This document shows, one piece after another, positions 9,401 to 17,063 of a DNA stretch of 64,000 bases; the first letter of the stretch is position 1; each line of letters begins with the position of its first letter. The notes under the pieces are model-generated. The model had not been told where the DNA came from and searched no databases. It saw only the letters and a program-made list of their open reading frames with translations. The position numbers and the translations under genes are program-made. The stretch is from Spirochaetia bacterium (GTDB lineage: Bacteria > Spirochaetota > Spirochaetia > Treponematales > Breznakiellaceae), in assembly GCA_026002025.1 (NCBI GenBank), contig BOAU01000001.1, positions 1 through 64,000 on the forward strand. Reading direction: 5' to 3'.

Positions 9401-10556
9401 GCCACTCCGCCGCGGCCATTAGTTCAAAGGGAAGGGCCTCACTGGTGCGGCTCTGCACTGCGTAAACCGAGCTAAAGGATGAGGCGTCCCAGCTTTCAAA
9501 GGGAGTTATTGATATGGGCTCGTTCATGCCGATAAAAGCCGATGAATCAAAGTTCACCAAATAGTATTCCTGATTGGTAAGTCGTGATGCCTGTATACCA
9601 TCCGCCGACAGGTAAGATTCAGCTTCGGTGAGGCGGGTGGGCCGGTCAGGCAGACGCTGGGGATGGGCCCGCTCATCAATGTCCTCCAGCCGGTAGAATC
9701 CCTGTTTGCGGCTGTAACCGGAAAGCACGTAGCGCCGCAGAAAAATGTGGGTGTCTTCGGAATCTTTTTTGACGATCAGCACGAGGTCATCGTTCATGCT
9801 GATTTCACTTTCCAATCGTAGGACCTGTGAAAAATCAAAACTGAAAAGTTTCGGCTCCAAAAGGCCGCCCCCCCGCTCAAGGGCCCGCTCCTGGGACGGC
9901 CCGAGAAACAGTACGCCCCCGGTTAATATCAATAAAAACAGTATTACTGTTGCCGCAGCGCTTTCTTTTTTGCGGAGTGCAATTTCAGGCGGCAGTGAAA
10001 ACATCAGCGCAAGAATCTGCATAAAGCCCACAACAACAAAGAGGCCGATCATCACAACGGGCCAGCGGTACAGGTTAATGTCCGCGGTCCCGGCAATGGA
10101 GAAGGTCCCCAAAAGCAAAAGGATCCCCGCAGCGATGTCCCCCCGAAGAAATTTCCGGGACCGGATTGAAAAATACGTGCTAAAGGCGGCCCAGTAAAAT
10201 GGCAGCAGTGAAACAAAGTTGTTACGATCAAGATTGAGGAGAAGCCCGTCCAGAACCGGCGACGGACCCGGCGCAAAAATTCGGGGAAAGGCAACGAGAA
10301 GCCGGGCGGCCCATGGGATAAGGGCCAGTGTAATAATGGCGGGGAGGGCTTTAAGTTTTTTTCCCGCAAGGATCGCTGCGGCGGCAAAGGCGCAGATCAG
10401 GGCCGCCACAAAGACCGCCGTGTCCGCGAGGTCCGTGGCAAGGAGCCGGAACTGGCAGAGGATGACGAAGAGCGCCGCCGACCGCAGTCCCAAGGCCAGC
10501 GCAAGGGGAATGGGTTGCGGCGCCATCTTCCTACTCAAGCCTGATGCGCCGGGCAT
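6459..10556 (-). CDS. Transglutaminase-like membrane protein fused to TPR domain
   Basis: I place the start at 10556 (residue 24 of the longest frame) because AAAGGAGGGG stands just upstream, giving about 1365 residues. An N-terminal multi-span region (about 10-230) is followed by an exported stretch and a transglutaminase core with Cys468 (KGYCSYYA), His512 (MAHAWVEV) and Asp528 (EYDPTT). A membrane span follows near 596-611. A second hydrophobic segment near 743-758 ends in a signal-peptidase-like AMAQ, and then come a TPR-rich part (about 770-1100) and a tail. The gene overlaps the DUF58 gene upstream by 26 bases. Context is the usual MoxR-DUF58-transglutaminase trio, with an apparent fusion of a secreted TPR protein. 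Confidence 0.85.
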   Translation of the reverse strand: MPGASGLSRKMAPQPIPLALALGLRSAALFVILCQFRLLATDLADTAVFVAALICAFAAAAILAGKKLKALPAIITLALIPWAARLLVAFPRIFAPGPSPVLDGLLLNLDRNNFVSLLPFYWAAFSTYFSIRSRKFLRGDIAAGILLLLGTFSIAGTADINLYRWPVVMIGLFVVVGFMQILALMFSLPPEIALRKKESAAATVILFLLILTGGVLFLGPSQERALERGGGLLEPKLFSFDFSQVLRLESEISMNDDLVLIVKKDSEDTHIFLRRYVLSGYSRKQGFYRLEDIDERAHPQRLPDRPTRLTEAESYLSADGIQASRLTNQEYYLVNFDSSAFIGMNEPISITPFESWDASSFSSVYAVQSRTSEALPFELMAAAEWPPNAANLRLSAEEYQLYTEYGDDQRLKAYAEEISAGLALYWDRVQSIYDWLKYGDYRYSLKPGIAPDGDQLSHFLFNTKKGYCSYYAFAMTLLLRSMGIPARVSAGFFLDPQTNTFDYYPVRSDMAHAWVEVFYPGYGWIEYDPTTENLAEGEEFRFSSGVPPELFERLMREILDNHSRLNPKEGMDDNSAASNLKSLANSIQRFLRKNWWPILLFVIAVIWLLIRCGHLFVFRLTAKPRKKALRLWAHIKQRLALAGFRRHSLESESEWAQKIDELFTGTYTLYQGTAAARFAKEYSQDDLKILCEGYNNFTAIYQQQVSAGRRFLAWIIPPLAMTLKSVHQNDDTNSGGKNSNTAVGTGSLILLAVLLFSLNSDSAMAQDQTGQIDQTLPYTQAESDGASALFNRAQDAEDAEFWERAIELYNEGLALYPADIRFPWALGSLYYFRGLYGMAWDEYRKAEKIEPQDPEILFRLSRTAGYLNRDTVSVDYLERLLEIEPDNREAIGSLGWMYYKVHRQSDGEQLLRAAMERFGDDSDFAMTLGTINADMFRYDEGKKWYLAAIADGEARHDRTFTAVAHYNLSILETRFYHFALAFERTNASLNAQNRASGRLARGEMYLRQLDFKKTLADYETAYEIDTSPLSKLNLAQVYQVSGRLEEARLYAEDCLNAGDLSWMLNYGIDPVRYRRDIHEILYKTYEGLKNTEGFIPWAGPGEKIRSAFRRLSFGFKAAVHKKLFQKYSLLSADAYGETHLDALIQYYLAFEAYPRRALTYLREARAFETPLIPEAKPSYNFEEGRLMKKRSLTETALEGFDPAWERDMISEAYAELAHRSKGALRQNAAYQDAVEKLFALNRGALRQEALSLPLQLRFVFNTGENAADPRAAKTIKPITRILRKAGLRDTGVIANTAGNGANPARFTLTLEMQDGGQGGWNVLCELYDGGRGTTMLRRSFPLKSGSRKDISAFVRALGDAVFVDN

Positions 10557-11745
10557 GGACCCCTCCTTTCTGACCGTAAATGGCGGCGCAGGTTTCCGCC
10601 GGGCCGTCGAACGCTTCCCCTTCATAAAGGAAGATCAGATCCGTCCCCTGTTTCACATCCCGTTTTTTCAGGAACCGATCCAGCGCGGTGGACTCGGCGC
10701 TGCCGCCCCCTATCGTGCGGGGCAGGGCAAGGATCAGGAAACCCCGGTCCGGCGCATCAGGATAATCCGAATTCAGGTGCCTGGCACTACCGTTGGCGTC
10801 CAAGGGCAGCGCCGCAGGCCAGGCCAGGGCAACGGCAAGTTCCGCCGGAGTGCCGCCCCGGACTTCACCCCCGGCATAAGCGACAAGCACATCCATCCCC
10901 TTGGCGGCGCATTCCAGGGCTGCGGCCAGGGCGTTTTCGCAGAGCTTGTCCACCGCCAGCCGCCCCGCCTCTGCGCTGTACAGGGCGGGATCGCACTGGG
11001 TGTCCACCATGATGAGGAGGTGGGAATGGGGGGGCGGCTCGGGCTCGCCTTCCCGCACAAAGAGGTCCCCCCCGTGACTGAAAAGTTTCCAGTTTATCCG
11101 CCGTGGGTCATCGCCGGGAATGTAGGGCCGGTTGTCGATCAGGTTGTCGGTGCGCCGGTAATGGGGCTCACTGCGCTGCTCGGTTCCGCCGGAACGGACC
11201 CTGACCGGAACCGGCTCCTCCGCGGCGCGGGGGCTGGCAAGGAGCCGGGGATCGCTGCTTTGGACCAGCCGCCAGGAAAAGCGGAAAAAACCCGGTGCGT
11301 CAAAAATGGCCAGCTCATCATAATCGCTATAATAGGCCCCCCGCAGGGGAACTTCAAAGGAACAAGCCCCTTGGTCTAAAGTGTCGGGATCGAAGATGTG
11401 CCCGGCGCTGCGGCCGTCCAAAGTTTTCAGCTTGATGTGATACCGGATCAGGATCGCAGGCAGGCGGAAAAAGTGGCTTGCCGGCTTTTTCGAAGCAGAG
11501 GCCTGGGCCAGGCTGGCGGAGAAGAAAACCTCCGCCCTGGTCCCCGCGGCGATCTCCTGGGGGCTGATCCGGGCGCTGAGGGCAAGGGCCCTTTTGCAAT
11601 GCAGCAGGGCCAGAATCAGGGTCATGATCAAACACCAGGCCCATGCGGCCAGAAACACTGAAGCGGTCAGGGTAAGGGCCAGTTCCTGCCGAAGCTCCCC
11701 CGCAACAAAGGCCGCAATGATAATAATGAAGATGATGACGCCCAT
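10531..11745 (-). CDS. DUF58 membrane protein (second copy)
   Basis: The frame stays open into the MoxR gene upstream, but the likely start is the ATG at 11745 (MGVIIFIII), 26 bases after the MoxR stop, giving 404 residues. Two N-terminal membrane segments (about 1-45) are followed by a soluble domain with the DUF58 motif NRPYIPGDDPRRINWKLFS in its middle, then a von Willebrand-like MVDTQ strand. It is flanked by MoxR and the transglutaminase fusion, with which it probably forms one complex. No clear ribosome binding site precedes the ATG, so the start is moderately certain. Confidence 0.82.
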   Translation of the reverse strand: MGVIIFIIIIAAFVAGELRQELALTLTASVFLAAWAWCLIMTLILALLHCKRALALSARISPQEIAAGTRAEVFFSASLAQASASKKPASHFFRLPAILIRYHIKLKTLDGRSAGHIFDPDTLDQGACSFEVPLRGAYYSDYDELAIFDAPGFFRFSWRLVQSSDPRLLASPRAAEEPVPVRVRSGGTEQRSEPHYRRTDNLIDNRPYIPGDDPRRINWKLFSHGGDLFVREGEPEPPPHSHLLIMVDTQCDPALYSAEAGRLAVDKLCENALAAALECAAKGMDVLVAYAGGEVRGGTPAELAVALAWPAALPLDANGSARHLNSDYPDAPDRGFLILALPRTIGGGSAESTALDRFLKKRDVKQGTDLIFLYEGEAFDGPAETCAAIYGQKGGVHARRIRLE

Positions 11746-11770
11746 GGGCTGCGGGGCAAAGTACCCGCGC

Positions 11771-12742
11771 TTAAAGGGTTTTGATTCCGTCGATGCGCGC
11801 AAGGCATATCTCCCGGATAAGCTTTTCCCCCTGGGACCGGGGGTCCCGCAGTTTGAGCCGGTGGGCCAGCACCGGCGCGGCAAGGTTTGCCAGGTCCTCG
11901 TCGGTGACAAAGGCCCGCCCCCGCACCAGCGCCAGAGCCCGGGCCGCCTCAAGCAGATGAATCCCCGCCCGGGGGCTGGCCCCCAGGACAAAGCCCCGGT
12001 GTACCCGTGTGTCCCGGACCATATCGGCAATGGCCTCCTTCAGGCTGGCATGGCAGAAAATTTCCGCCGCCGCCTTCCGGGCCGCCATAAAATCATCGAT
12101 GGTGACCGCCGGTTCCAGCCGCCGCAGGCCCCCCTCTGCGGGATTTTCTTCCAGAATGGAAAGCTCCGCATCCCGGCTGGGGTAGCCCAGGGAAAGGCGC
12201 ATCATAAAGCGGTCAAGCTGGGCCGCCGGCAGAGGGAAAGTCCCCTCGCTTTCGATGGGATTCTCGGTGGCGATCACAAAAAAAGGCTCAGGCGGGTAAT
12301 GGGTCGTTGCCCCGATGGTCACCTGCCGCTCCGCCATCACCTCAAGCAGGGCGGACTGCACCTTTGGGGTGGTCCGGTTGATTTCGTCGGCCAGCACGAT
12401 ATTTGCCAGCACCGGCCCCGGCACAAAACGGAAACTCCGGCTTTCCGGGTCAAACACATCCACCCCGGTGATATCGTAGGGCAGCAGGTCCGGGGTAAAC
12501 TGAATCCGCTTGAAGATAAGCCCCCCCGTCCCGTCCCGCGAACCGATCAGTTTGGCAAAGGTCTTTGCCACGGTGGTTTTGCCCAGACCGGGGTTGTCTT
12601 CAATAAGCACATGGCCCCCGGCAAGGATCGCCGCCGTGAGCAGTTCCAGGAATTCCTTCTTCCCCCGGATAATTTGGGCCGCGCCCTCAACCAGGGCCGC
12701 CGCCGTCGCAAACGATACTTCTTGCGCATCTTCAGGTTTCAT
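11771..12742 (-). CDS. MoxR-family AAA+ ATPase (second copy)
   Basis: A 323-residue MoxR ATPase. Walker A is NPGLGKTT (about 50-57), Walker B is VLADEINR, and ATENPIESEGTFPLP is the conserved sensor stretch. It is the first gene of the minus-strand cluster MoxR, DUF58, transglutaminase-TPR. It belongs to a different MoxR subgroup from the 335-1357 copy: the loops differ and the two are not a recent duplication. Role by family: ATP-driven remodeling of a membrane-associated partner, here probably the DUF58 product. The upstream region is AT-rich with no clear ribosome binding site. Confidence 0.9.
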   Translation of the reverse strand: MKPEDAQEVSFATAAALVEGAAQIIRGKKEFLELLTAAILAGGHVLIEDNPGLGKTTVAKTFAKLIGSRDGTGGLIFKRIQFTPDLLPYDITGVDVFDPESRSFRFVPGPVLANIVLADEINRTTPKVQSALLEVMAERQVTIGATTHYPPEPFFVIATENPIESEGTFPLPAAQLDRFMMRLSLGYPSRDAELSILEENPAEGGLRRLEPAVTIDDFMAARKAAAEIFCHASLKEAIADMVRDTRVHRGFVLGASPRAGIHLLEAARALALVRGRAFVTDEDLANLAAPVLAHRLKLRDPRSQGEKLIREICLARIDGIKTL

Positions 12743-13105
12743 ATTGAGCCAAGCATAGCATGGGAGGGGGCTGCGGGGGAAGGCAGGGTGTAGAACAGAA
12801 TATTAAGCCGATTTCTTATGTAAAGGCGCATGCCAAAGAACATTAAATGCCATAAATTCGGCAAATTATTGACTTTCAGCGAAATTGAGATGATATTATT
12901 GATTTTGGCAATAGAAAATAAGTTGTAAAGAAAAATCGTGCATCGCATAAATCACGTTATGCGTCATAAAATCTGAAATTTATGGGAATGGCGGCATCCG
13001 TGCTGCCAGAAAACACCTGTAAAATGAGTATTTTATGAAATCAAACGCAAAAACTTAAATTATTTTAGGAGGTAGTTTATGAAAACTACAAAAGTTGGGA
13101 ATATA
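12743..13105. other. AT-rich intergenic stretch without a convincing gene
   Basis: About 360 bases between the divergently transcribed MoxR and GNAT genes. The composition shifts from GC-rich to strongly AT-rich after about 12800. A 12-codon ORF (13079-13117, beginning MKTTKVGN) follows a good AGGAGG, but the GNAT promoter -35 box lies inside it, so it is probably vestigial. A CGTTATGCG near 12955 is the reverse complement of a sequence at the end of the AT-rich cassette near 45408. Confidence 0.6.
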
Positions 13106-13134
13106 TTGACAAAATAATGTAAATAACATACTAT
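13106..13134 (+). promoter_or_regulatory. Sigma70-type promoter of the GNAT gene
   Basis: TTGACA (13106-13111), a 17-base spacer and TACTAT (13129-13134). A GGAGG sits just before the ATG at 13151. Confidence 0.7.
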
Positions 13135-13150
13135 ATTTCTGGAGGATAAA

Positions 13151-13633
13151 ATGGAAATTGACAATAAAAAATTGGTATACAGAAAAATGGGTGAAAATGA
13201 TCTGGGTATATTCGTAAAATTACGTCTCGAATTTTTATCGAAAATGAATCAAGATTTGACTGAAAAAAATAAAGTAAAAATAATAGATTCATTGAATAAA
13301 TATTATGTTAAATGTTTATCAAAAAATGAATTTATTGGAATAATTTGTGAATACAATAATATTATAGTTTCTACAGCCTTTTTGGCAATAAATGAAAAAC
13401 CAGCAAATTATTATTCTATTAACGGAAAAACCGGTACATTATTAAATGTTTATACATTTCCTGAATATAGGAAAAATGGAATATCGACATGTATATTAAA
13501 GATTCTTGTAGAAGAGGCTAAAAAACAAAATGTTTTTGATATAGAGCTTTTAGCAACAAAAGATGGAGAAAAACTATATGAAAATATTGGGTTTACTGTA
13601 CCGGAAAAGAAGTATATGGAATTGATATTGTAA
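13151..13633 (+). CDS. GNAT-family N-acetyltransferase
   Basis: A 160-residue GCN5-related acetyltransferase, which transfers acetyl from acetyl-CoA to an amine. The acetyl-CoA-binding motif A is visible as LLNVYTFPEYRKNGISTCIL (about 98-117). The typical C-terminal strand-helix follows, with LYENIGF near residue 140. The substrate cannot be predicted. The gene is very AT-rich and full of AAA/AAT codons, unlike its neighbours, so it looks recently acquired. A clear promoter and a GGAGG ribosome site precede it. It converges on the SNF2 gene. Confidence 0.82.
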   Translation: MEIDNKKLVYRKMGENDLGIFVKLRLEFLSKMNQDLTEKNKVKIIDSLNKYYVKCLSKNEFIGIICEYNNIIVSTAFLAINEKPANYYSINGKTGTLLNVYTFPEYRKNGISTCILKILVEEAKKQNVFDIELLATKDGEKLYENIGFTVPEKKYMELIL

Positions 13634-13674
13634 TGAGTAAAATTGTTGATTCAGGCTGTTGATTTCGATGATAT

Positions 13675-16296
13675 TTATTTTATCTTAAACCGCATAAGCA
13701 CTTCGCCGGTAGCCGGGTCAATCTCGATTTTCTGGTCCTTAAAATTGAAGTCCGTCCCGGTGGACATTTTGAACAGCCCCGCGAGGAACTGCATACCGCT
13801 GACCAATACCTGTTCAAGCTCTGCGGCCTGTTTCGGCGGGGGAAGGGATGAAGGCTGCGCCGGAGCAACGGGAGCCGGGGTTTCCGCCGCAATCAATGCC
13901 CCTTGTGCCGCCATTGATTCCTCCTGCGCCGCCGTCAATGCCCCCAGCGCCGATTCCTGCCGGCTGACAAGCTCTTCCAATTGCTGGATAAACTGGGAAC
14001 GGCCCTTGGTGGAGAAGTCAACGTAGTTAATATTGTTGCCCTTGGAAAGGACTCCTTCAAAAAGGCTCTGCTTAACCAGAAGGCCCACGGCAATACGCTC
14101 TTCAATAGAATTTCGGGAAATCAGGTTGAAAATAGTCAGCTTGCGGCTTTTCTGGCCCAGGCGGTCAATGCGGCCGATGCGCTGGTTTTTCTTTGCGGGG
14201 TTCCAGGGCAGTTCAAAATTAATCAGAATGTCTGCGGCCTGCAGGTTAAGGCCCGCACCGCCTGCTTCGGTGGAAAGAAAAATCCGGCAATCCCGGTTGT
14301 TTTCAAATTTTTTGATCAACTCGCCCCGGGATTTTACCGGTACCGTGCCGTTTAGTTCCACAAAACCTGTTTTATGTTTTCGCAGCATCCCTGCGATAAT
14401 TTTATGCATCTTTATCCATTCAGAAAAAATAATAACCTTGCGTGAATTGTTTTTGATATCCAGTTTCTCAAACAGTATGTCCTCCAGCTCAATGAGTTTG
14501 GGGGAATCCTGGGTTTTATCATCAACCAGATAGGTTGAATCGCATACCATGCGGGCGCTGGCAAGAAGCAGGTTCAGCCGCTGCAAATCGTAGGGGGTCA
14601 GGAAGCGCTTGCGGATGATTTTTGCAATGCCCAGCATAAGCCCGGCATGCAATTCTTTCTGTAGTGGGGAAAGTTCAACCGGTACATCCTCCTGCTGGAT
14701 CATGGGAAGCTGGCTGAGAACTCCGGCCTTTTCGCGGCGGATCAATATTCCCGCAAGGGCCTCGTTCAGTTTTTGCAGATCATAGTATCCGGCAATTTTG
14801 TTCGTCTTTGCGGGATCAAAAAGACAATGCTGATAGGAAAATTCCCAGAGGGGCCCCAGATAAAAAGGATCTATGGTATTGATGATCGAATAAATATCAA
14901 TCAGCCGGTTTTCAATCGGTGTGCCCGTAATAACCAGCTTGTGTCTGGTCCTGAGGCGTTTAACCGCCGAGGCGGTTTTGGTTTCGTAGTTTTTGATCTT
15001 CTGTGCCTCGTCCAGGATAAGAAAATCAAAATCCGCCCGGTTGATGGCCTGGCTGTCCCGCAGAACCGTTTCGTAATTGACGATAAAAAAGAAATAATTT
15101 TTGTCCAGGTACTGCTGTTCCCGCTGATTCGGCAAACCGGAAAGGATCAGCGCCTTTTCTGCGGTGAATTTTTCAATCTCCTTTTTCCACTGGGATTTAA
15201 GGGTTGCGGGGCACACGATCAGTGTTTTTTTAAAGGCAAAAATCCGCTTTTTCATTACCGCGGCGCCTATGGCCTGAATGGTTTTTCCCAGCCCCATTTC
15301 ATCGGCGATAATCGCGGCCCGGCGGAAAAGGGCAAATTCAATTCCCTCTTTTTGATAGGGGAATAATTCACCCTTAATAAAAGAATAGTCAGGTTTTGTA
15401 TTCTCCTTCAAATCCGAAAGCATCAGGTCTTCGTAACAGCGCTCAACCTTTTCCCGTACCTCGGGACGGATGCAGATGGTTTTGTATTGCTCAGCTTCTT
15501 CGATAAATTTCAGAAATGATTTTACCTTCCGGTTATCAATAAAAGCCGTTTTTTTGAAAAATTTGCCGATGAGTATTTTTTCATCCGGCGGCAATTCGCC
15601 GGGGTAAAACCAGCTTATGTTATAATCGTTCAGGGGGTCACAGTAAACCTCGATAAAGGGAAATGTTTTATCCAGCCTATCATAGAGTTTCTTGTTTTCC
15701 TTCAATTTTTTGAAGGCGTACATGATGTGTTTCGTCGTACCCAGTTTGTTGTACATGGCATCGGCGCTGTTGCTGTAACCGGTCTCCTGTTCAAGGTCGC
15801 GCAAAAAGACCGTGTACTTTGCCCCGGAATCGCTGGTCAGCACATGATCGCCATAGATGTTGTCCGCCCAGGCAATCCGGTAATCCGCCTTTTCCGCCTT
15901 GTCCCGGCGTTCATCCAGAACCCGCCGTATCATGCCCTCGCGGCTGTATTTTTTATAAACAGGCGCTTCTTTTGGGTCCAGCTGTTTCAGTTCTTCTTCA
16001 AAGCTGAGCAGACAAGCATAGGCATAGGGATCCCAGGCTATGTTCTTGCCGGAGCGTTCCGCCGTAATGTGCCCATCCTCATCTATGTGGAGATCGCAGA
16101 TTATATCTTTTTCATCCTCATGCTCCGGCTCGATGAGCAATTCGATTAAGACCGGGGACTGCGACAGGATAATGCACCGCTTGTCCTGAAAAATACGCTC
16201 CCCCTGCTTCATTTCGCCCGGGGGCAGCCCGCCTCTGACTTCTTCAAGGATGCCGGCTATTTTCTTGTCCCGTAGATCTAAAATGGTTCTTGCCAT
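13675..16296 (-). CDS. SNF2-family DNA-dependent helicase/ATPase
   Basis: An 873-residue Swi2/Snf2 ATPase. A unique N-terminal region of about 300 residues precedes the helicase core: P-loop DEMGLGKT at 332-339, DEAQ at 429-432, motif III VITGTP near 455-460, then the second RecA lobe ending in QRIGRIDRLGQ. The last 90 residues are an Ala/Glu/Pro-rich linker plus a short tail. Such proteins translocate on duplex DNA and remodel bound protein or assist repair and transcription. It stands alone and converges on the GNAT gene. A TATGAT box 5 bases before the ATG, with no ribosome site, suggests a leaderless start. Confidence 0.92.
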   Translation of the reverse strand: MARTILDLRDKKIAGILEEVRGGLPPGEMKQGERIFQDKRCIILSQSPVLIELLIEPEHEDEKDIICDLHIDEDGHITAERSGKNIAWDPYAYACLLSFEEELKQLDPKEAPVYKKYSREGMIRRVLDERRDKAEKADYRIAWADNIYGDHVLTSDSGAKYTVFLRDLEQETGYSNSADAMYNKLGTTKHIMYAFKKLKENKKLYDRLDKTFPFIEVYCDPLNDYNISWFYPGELPPDEKILIGKFFKKTAFIDNRKVKSFLKFIEEAEQYKTICIRPEVREKVERCYEDLMLSDLKENTKPDYSFIKGELFPYQKEGIEFALFRRAAIIADEMGLGKTIQAIGAAVMKKRIFAFKKTLIVCPATLKSQWKKEIEKFTAEKALILSGLPNQREQQYLDKNYFFFIVNYETVLRDSQAINRADFDFLILDEAQKIKNYETKTASAVKRLRTRHKLVITGTPIENRLIDIYSIINTIDPFYLGPLWEFSYQHCLFDPAKTNKIAGYYDLQKLNEALAGILIRREKAGVLSQLPMIQQEDVPVELSPLQKELHAGLMLGIAKIIRKRFLTPYDLQRLNLLLASARMVCDSTYLVDDKTQDSPKLIELEDILFEKLDIKNNSRKVIIFSEWIKMHKIIAGMLRKHKTGFVELNGTVPVKSRGELIKKFENNRDCRIFLSTEAGGAGLNLQAADILINFELPWNPAKKNQRIGRIDRLGQKSRKLTIFNLISRNSIEERIAVGLLVKQSLFEGVLSKGNNINYVDFSTKGRSQFIQQLEELVSRQESALGALTAAQEESMAAQGALIAAETPAPVAPAQPSSLPPPKQAAELEQVLVSGMQFLAGLFKMSTGTDFNFKDQKIEIDPATGEVLMRFKIK
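13707..13749. repeat. Direct repeat copy A (SNF2 3' end)
   Basis: This 43-base stretch, coding for the end of the SNF2 protein, reappears at 17022-17063 with about six differences in the same orientation. The two copies bracket the SNF2 gene and hicB. Confidence 0.75.
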
Positions 16297-16350
16297 GGTT
16301 TATCATAGGGCAAAATGGCGTAAAAGCACAATCAAGGGGCGCTCCTACAT

Positions 16351-16403
16351 CAGGAATTCAAAATTCAACCACAGACCACACGGACAGGAAGAAAAAGACA
16401 CGG
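16351..16403. repeat. Solo end of the ACCACGGACC inverted-repeat element
   Basis: The sequence starts AGGAATTCAAAATTCAACC and continues into ACAGACCACACGGACAGG. This is the same outer end as the GxxExxY element at 29.3 kb. No partner end is seen nearby. Confidence 0.65.
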
Positions 16404-16553
16404 AATCTAGACCAAAAATTTACCAAATTAGTCGGGTTATTTAAGGAACTGCCGCCCAAGTATCAGGAAGTGATTTATCAGATGATTGAGGTTTTGCTCA
16501 TGGATGGAGCCATCTCTCATGAGGAGACAGCTCCGTTTGACACGATACACTAA
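16404..16553 (+). pseudogene. Remnant resembling the C-terminal part of an XRE-type regulator
   Basis: The frame reads on from the repeat element into KFTKLVGLFKELPPKYQEVI and a short helical tail ending at 16553. This amphipathic pattern resembles the C-terminal region of XRE-family regulators; compare VVSIFKTLDPSFQDYVI in the gene at 36.5 kb. It has no start codon or DNA-binding domain of its own, so it is probably truncated by the repeat element. Its last codons overlap the hicB promoter. Confidence 0.4.
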
Positions 16554-16565
16554 AGTGTATATAAT
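16537..16565 (+). promoter_or_regulatory. Consensus promoter with internal operator for hicB
   Basis: TTGACA (16537-16542), a 17-base spacer and TATAAT (16560-16565) form a perfect consensus promoter. The spacer holds a palindrome, ATACACT-AA-AGTGTAT (16545-16560). This is a likely operator for the ribbon-helix-helix domain of the HicB encoded just downstream. Confidence 0.82.
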
Positions 16566-16588
16566 AAATTTGTTAAGGAAACAAGCAA

Positions 16589-17020
16589 ATGCCTAAACGC
16601 TGCAGCAGTACCGAATTGAAAAATTACATTGCATTATTTGAGTATGAAGAAGGGAGTGAAGAATTTGGCGTGATATTTCCTGATTTGCCGGGTTGTTTTT
16701 CCGCAGGGACGAATTATGCCGATGCTGTCCAAATGGCGCATGAGGCGCTCGCGCTTTATGCCGATGGCGAGGATAATTTGCCGGAGCCCCGGACGCTGGA
16801 AGAAATAAAGGAACAATGGGCAGATTGGCATGAGTGGGAGAAAGGCTGTACGTTCTTTGTCGGCGAAGTTGCACTTTATCCCTTAAAACCGCGGGCCCGG
16901 AAATTCAATATCAGCATGGATGAGAGCTTTGTAAGCCGAATTGACCGCGTAACAAAAAATCGTTCTGCGTTTATTGAACGGGCAGTTGAAAAATTACTTG
17001 AAACCGGTGTAAATACATAA
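16589..17020 (+). CDS. hicB: HicB-family antitoxin/regulator without an adjacent HicA
   Basis: A 143-residue protein. The N-terminal HicB fold (about 10-60) contains the signature GVIFPDLPGCFSAGTNYADA. The C-terminal ribbon-helix-helix (about 112-140) is RKFNISMDESFVSRIDRV followed by SAFIERAVEKLL. HicB normally neutralises the RNA-cleaving HicA toxin and represses its own promoter. No double-stranded-RNA-binding-like HicA ORF is found on either side, so this is an orphan. An AAGGAA precedes the ATG, and the promoter with operator lies 24 bases upstream. It converges on tyrS. Confidence 0.85.
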   Translation: MPKRCSSTELKNYIALFEYEEGSEEFGVIFPDLPGCFSAGTNYADAVQMAHEALALYADGEDNLPEPRTLEEIKEQWADWHEWEKGCTFFVGEVALYPLKPRARKFNISMDESFVSRIDRVTKNRSAFIERAVEKLLETGVNT

Positions 17021-17021
17021 T

Positions 17022-17063
17022 CGGCAGCCGGGTCAATTCGATTTTATGGCCTTTAAAATCGAA
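17022..17063. repeat. Direct repeat copy B, overlapping the tyrS 3' end
   Basis: This is about 37 of 43 positions identical to 13707-13749, in the SNF2 terminal codons. It covers the last codons of tyrS and the space before the end of hicB. Confidence 0.7.

Noticed and set aside
10557..10625. Earlier ATG for the transglutaminase-TPR gene
   Set aside because: The ATG at 10556 has AAAGGAGGGG directly upstream; the earlier one has none and lies deep in the DUF58 gene.
11746..12030. N-terminal extension of the second DUF58 gene
   Set aside because: The added 95 codons overlap the MoxR gene and give an Arg/Trp/Gly-rich non-protein-like sequence; the ATG at 11745 after the MoxR stop is preferred.
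13079..13117. 12-codon leader peptide of the GNAT gene
   Set aside because: It has a good AGGAGG, but the GNAT promoter -35 box lies inside it, so it is not in the GNAT transcript; no codon bias or terminator follows.
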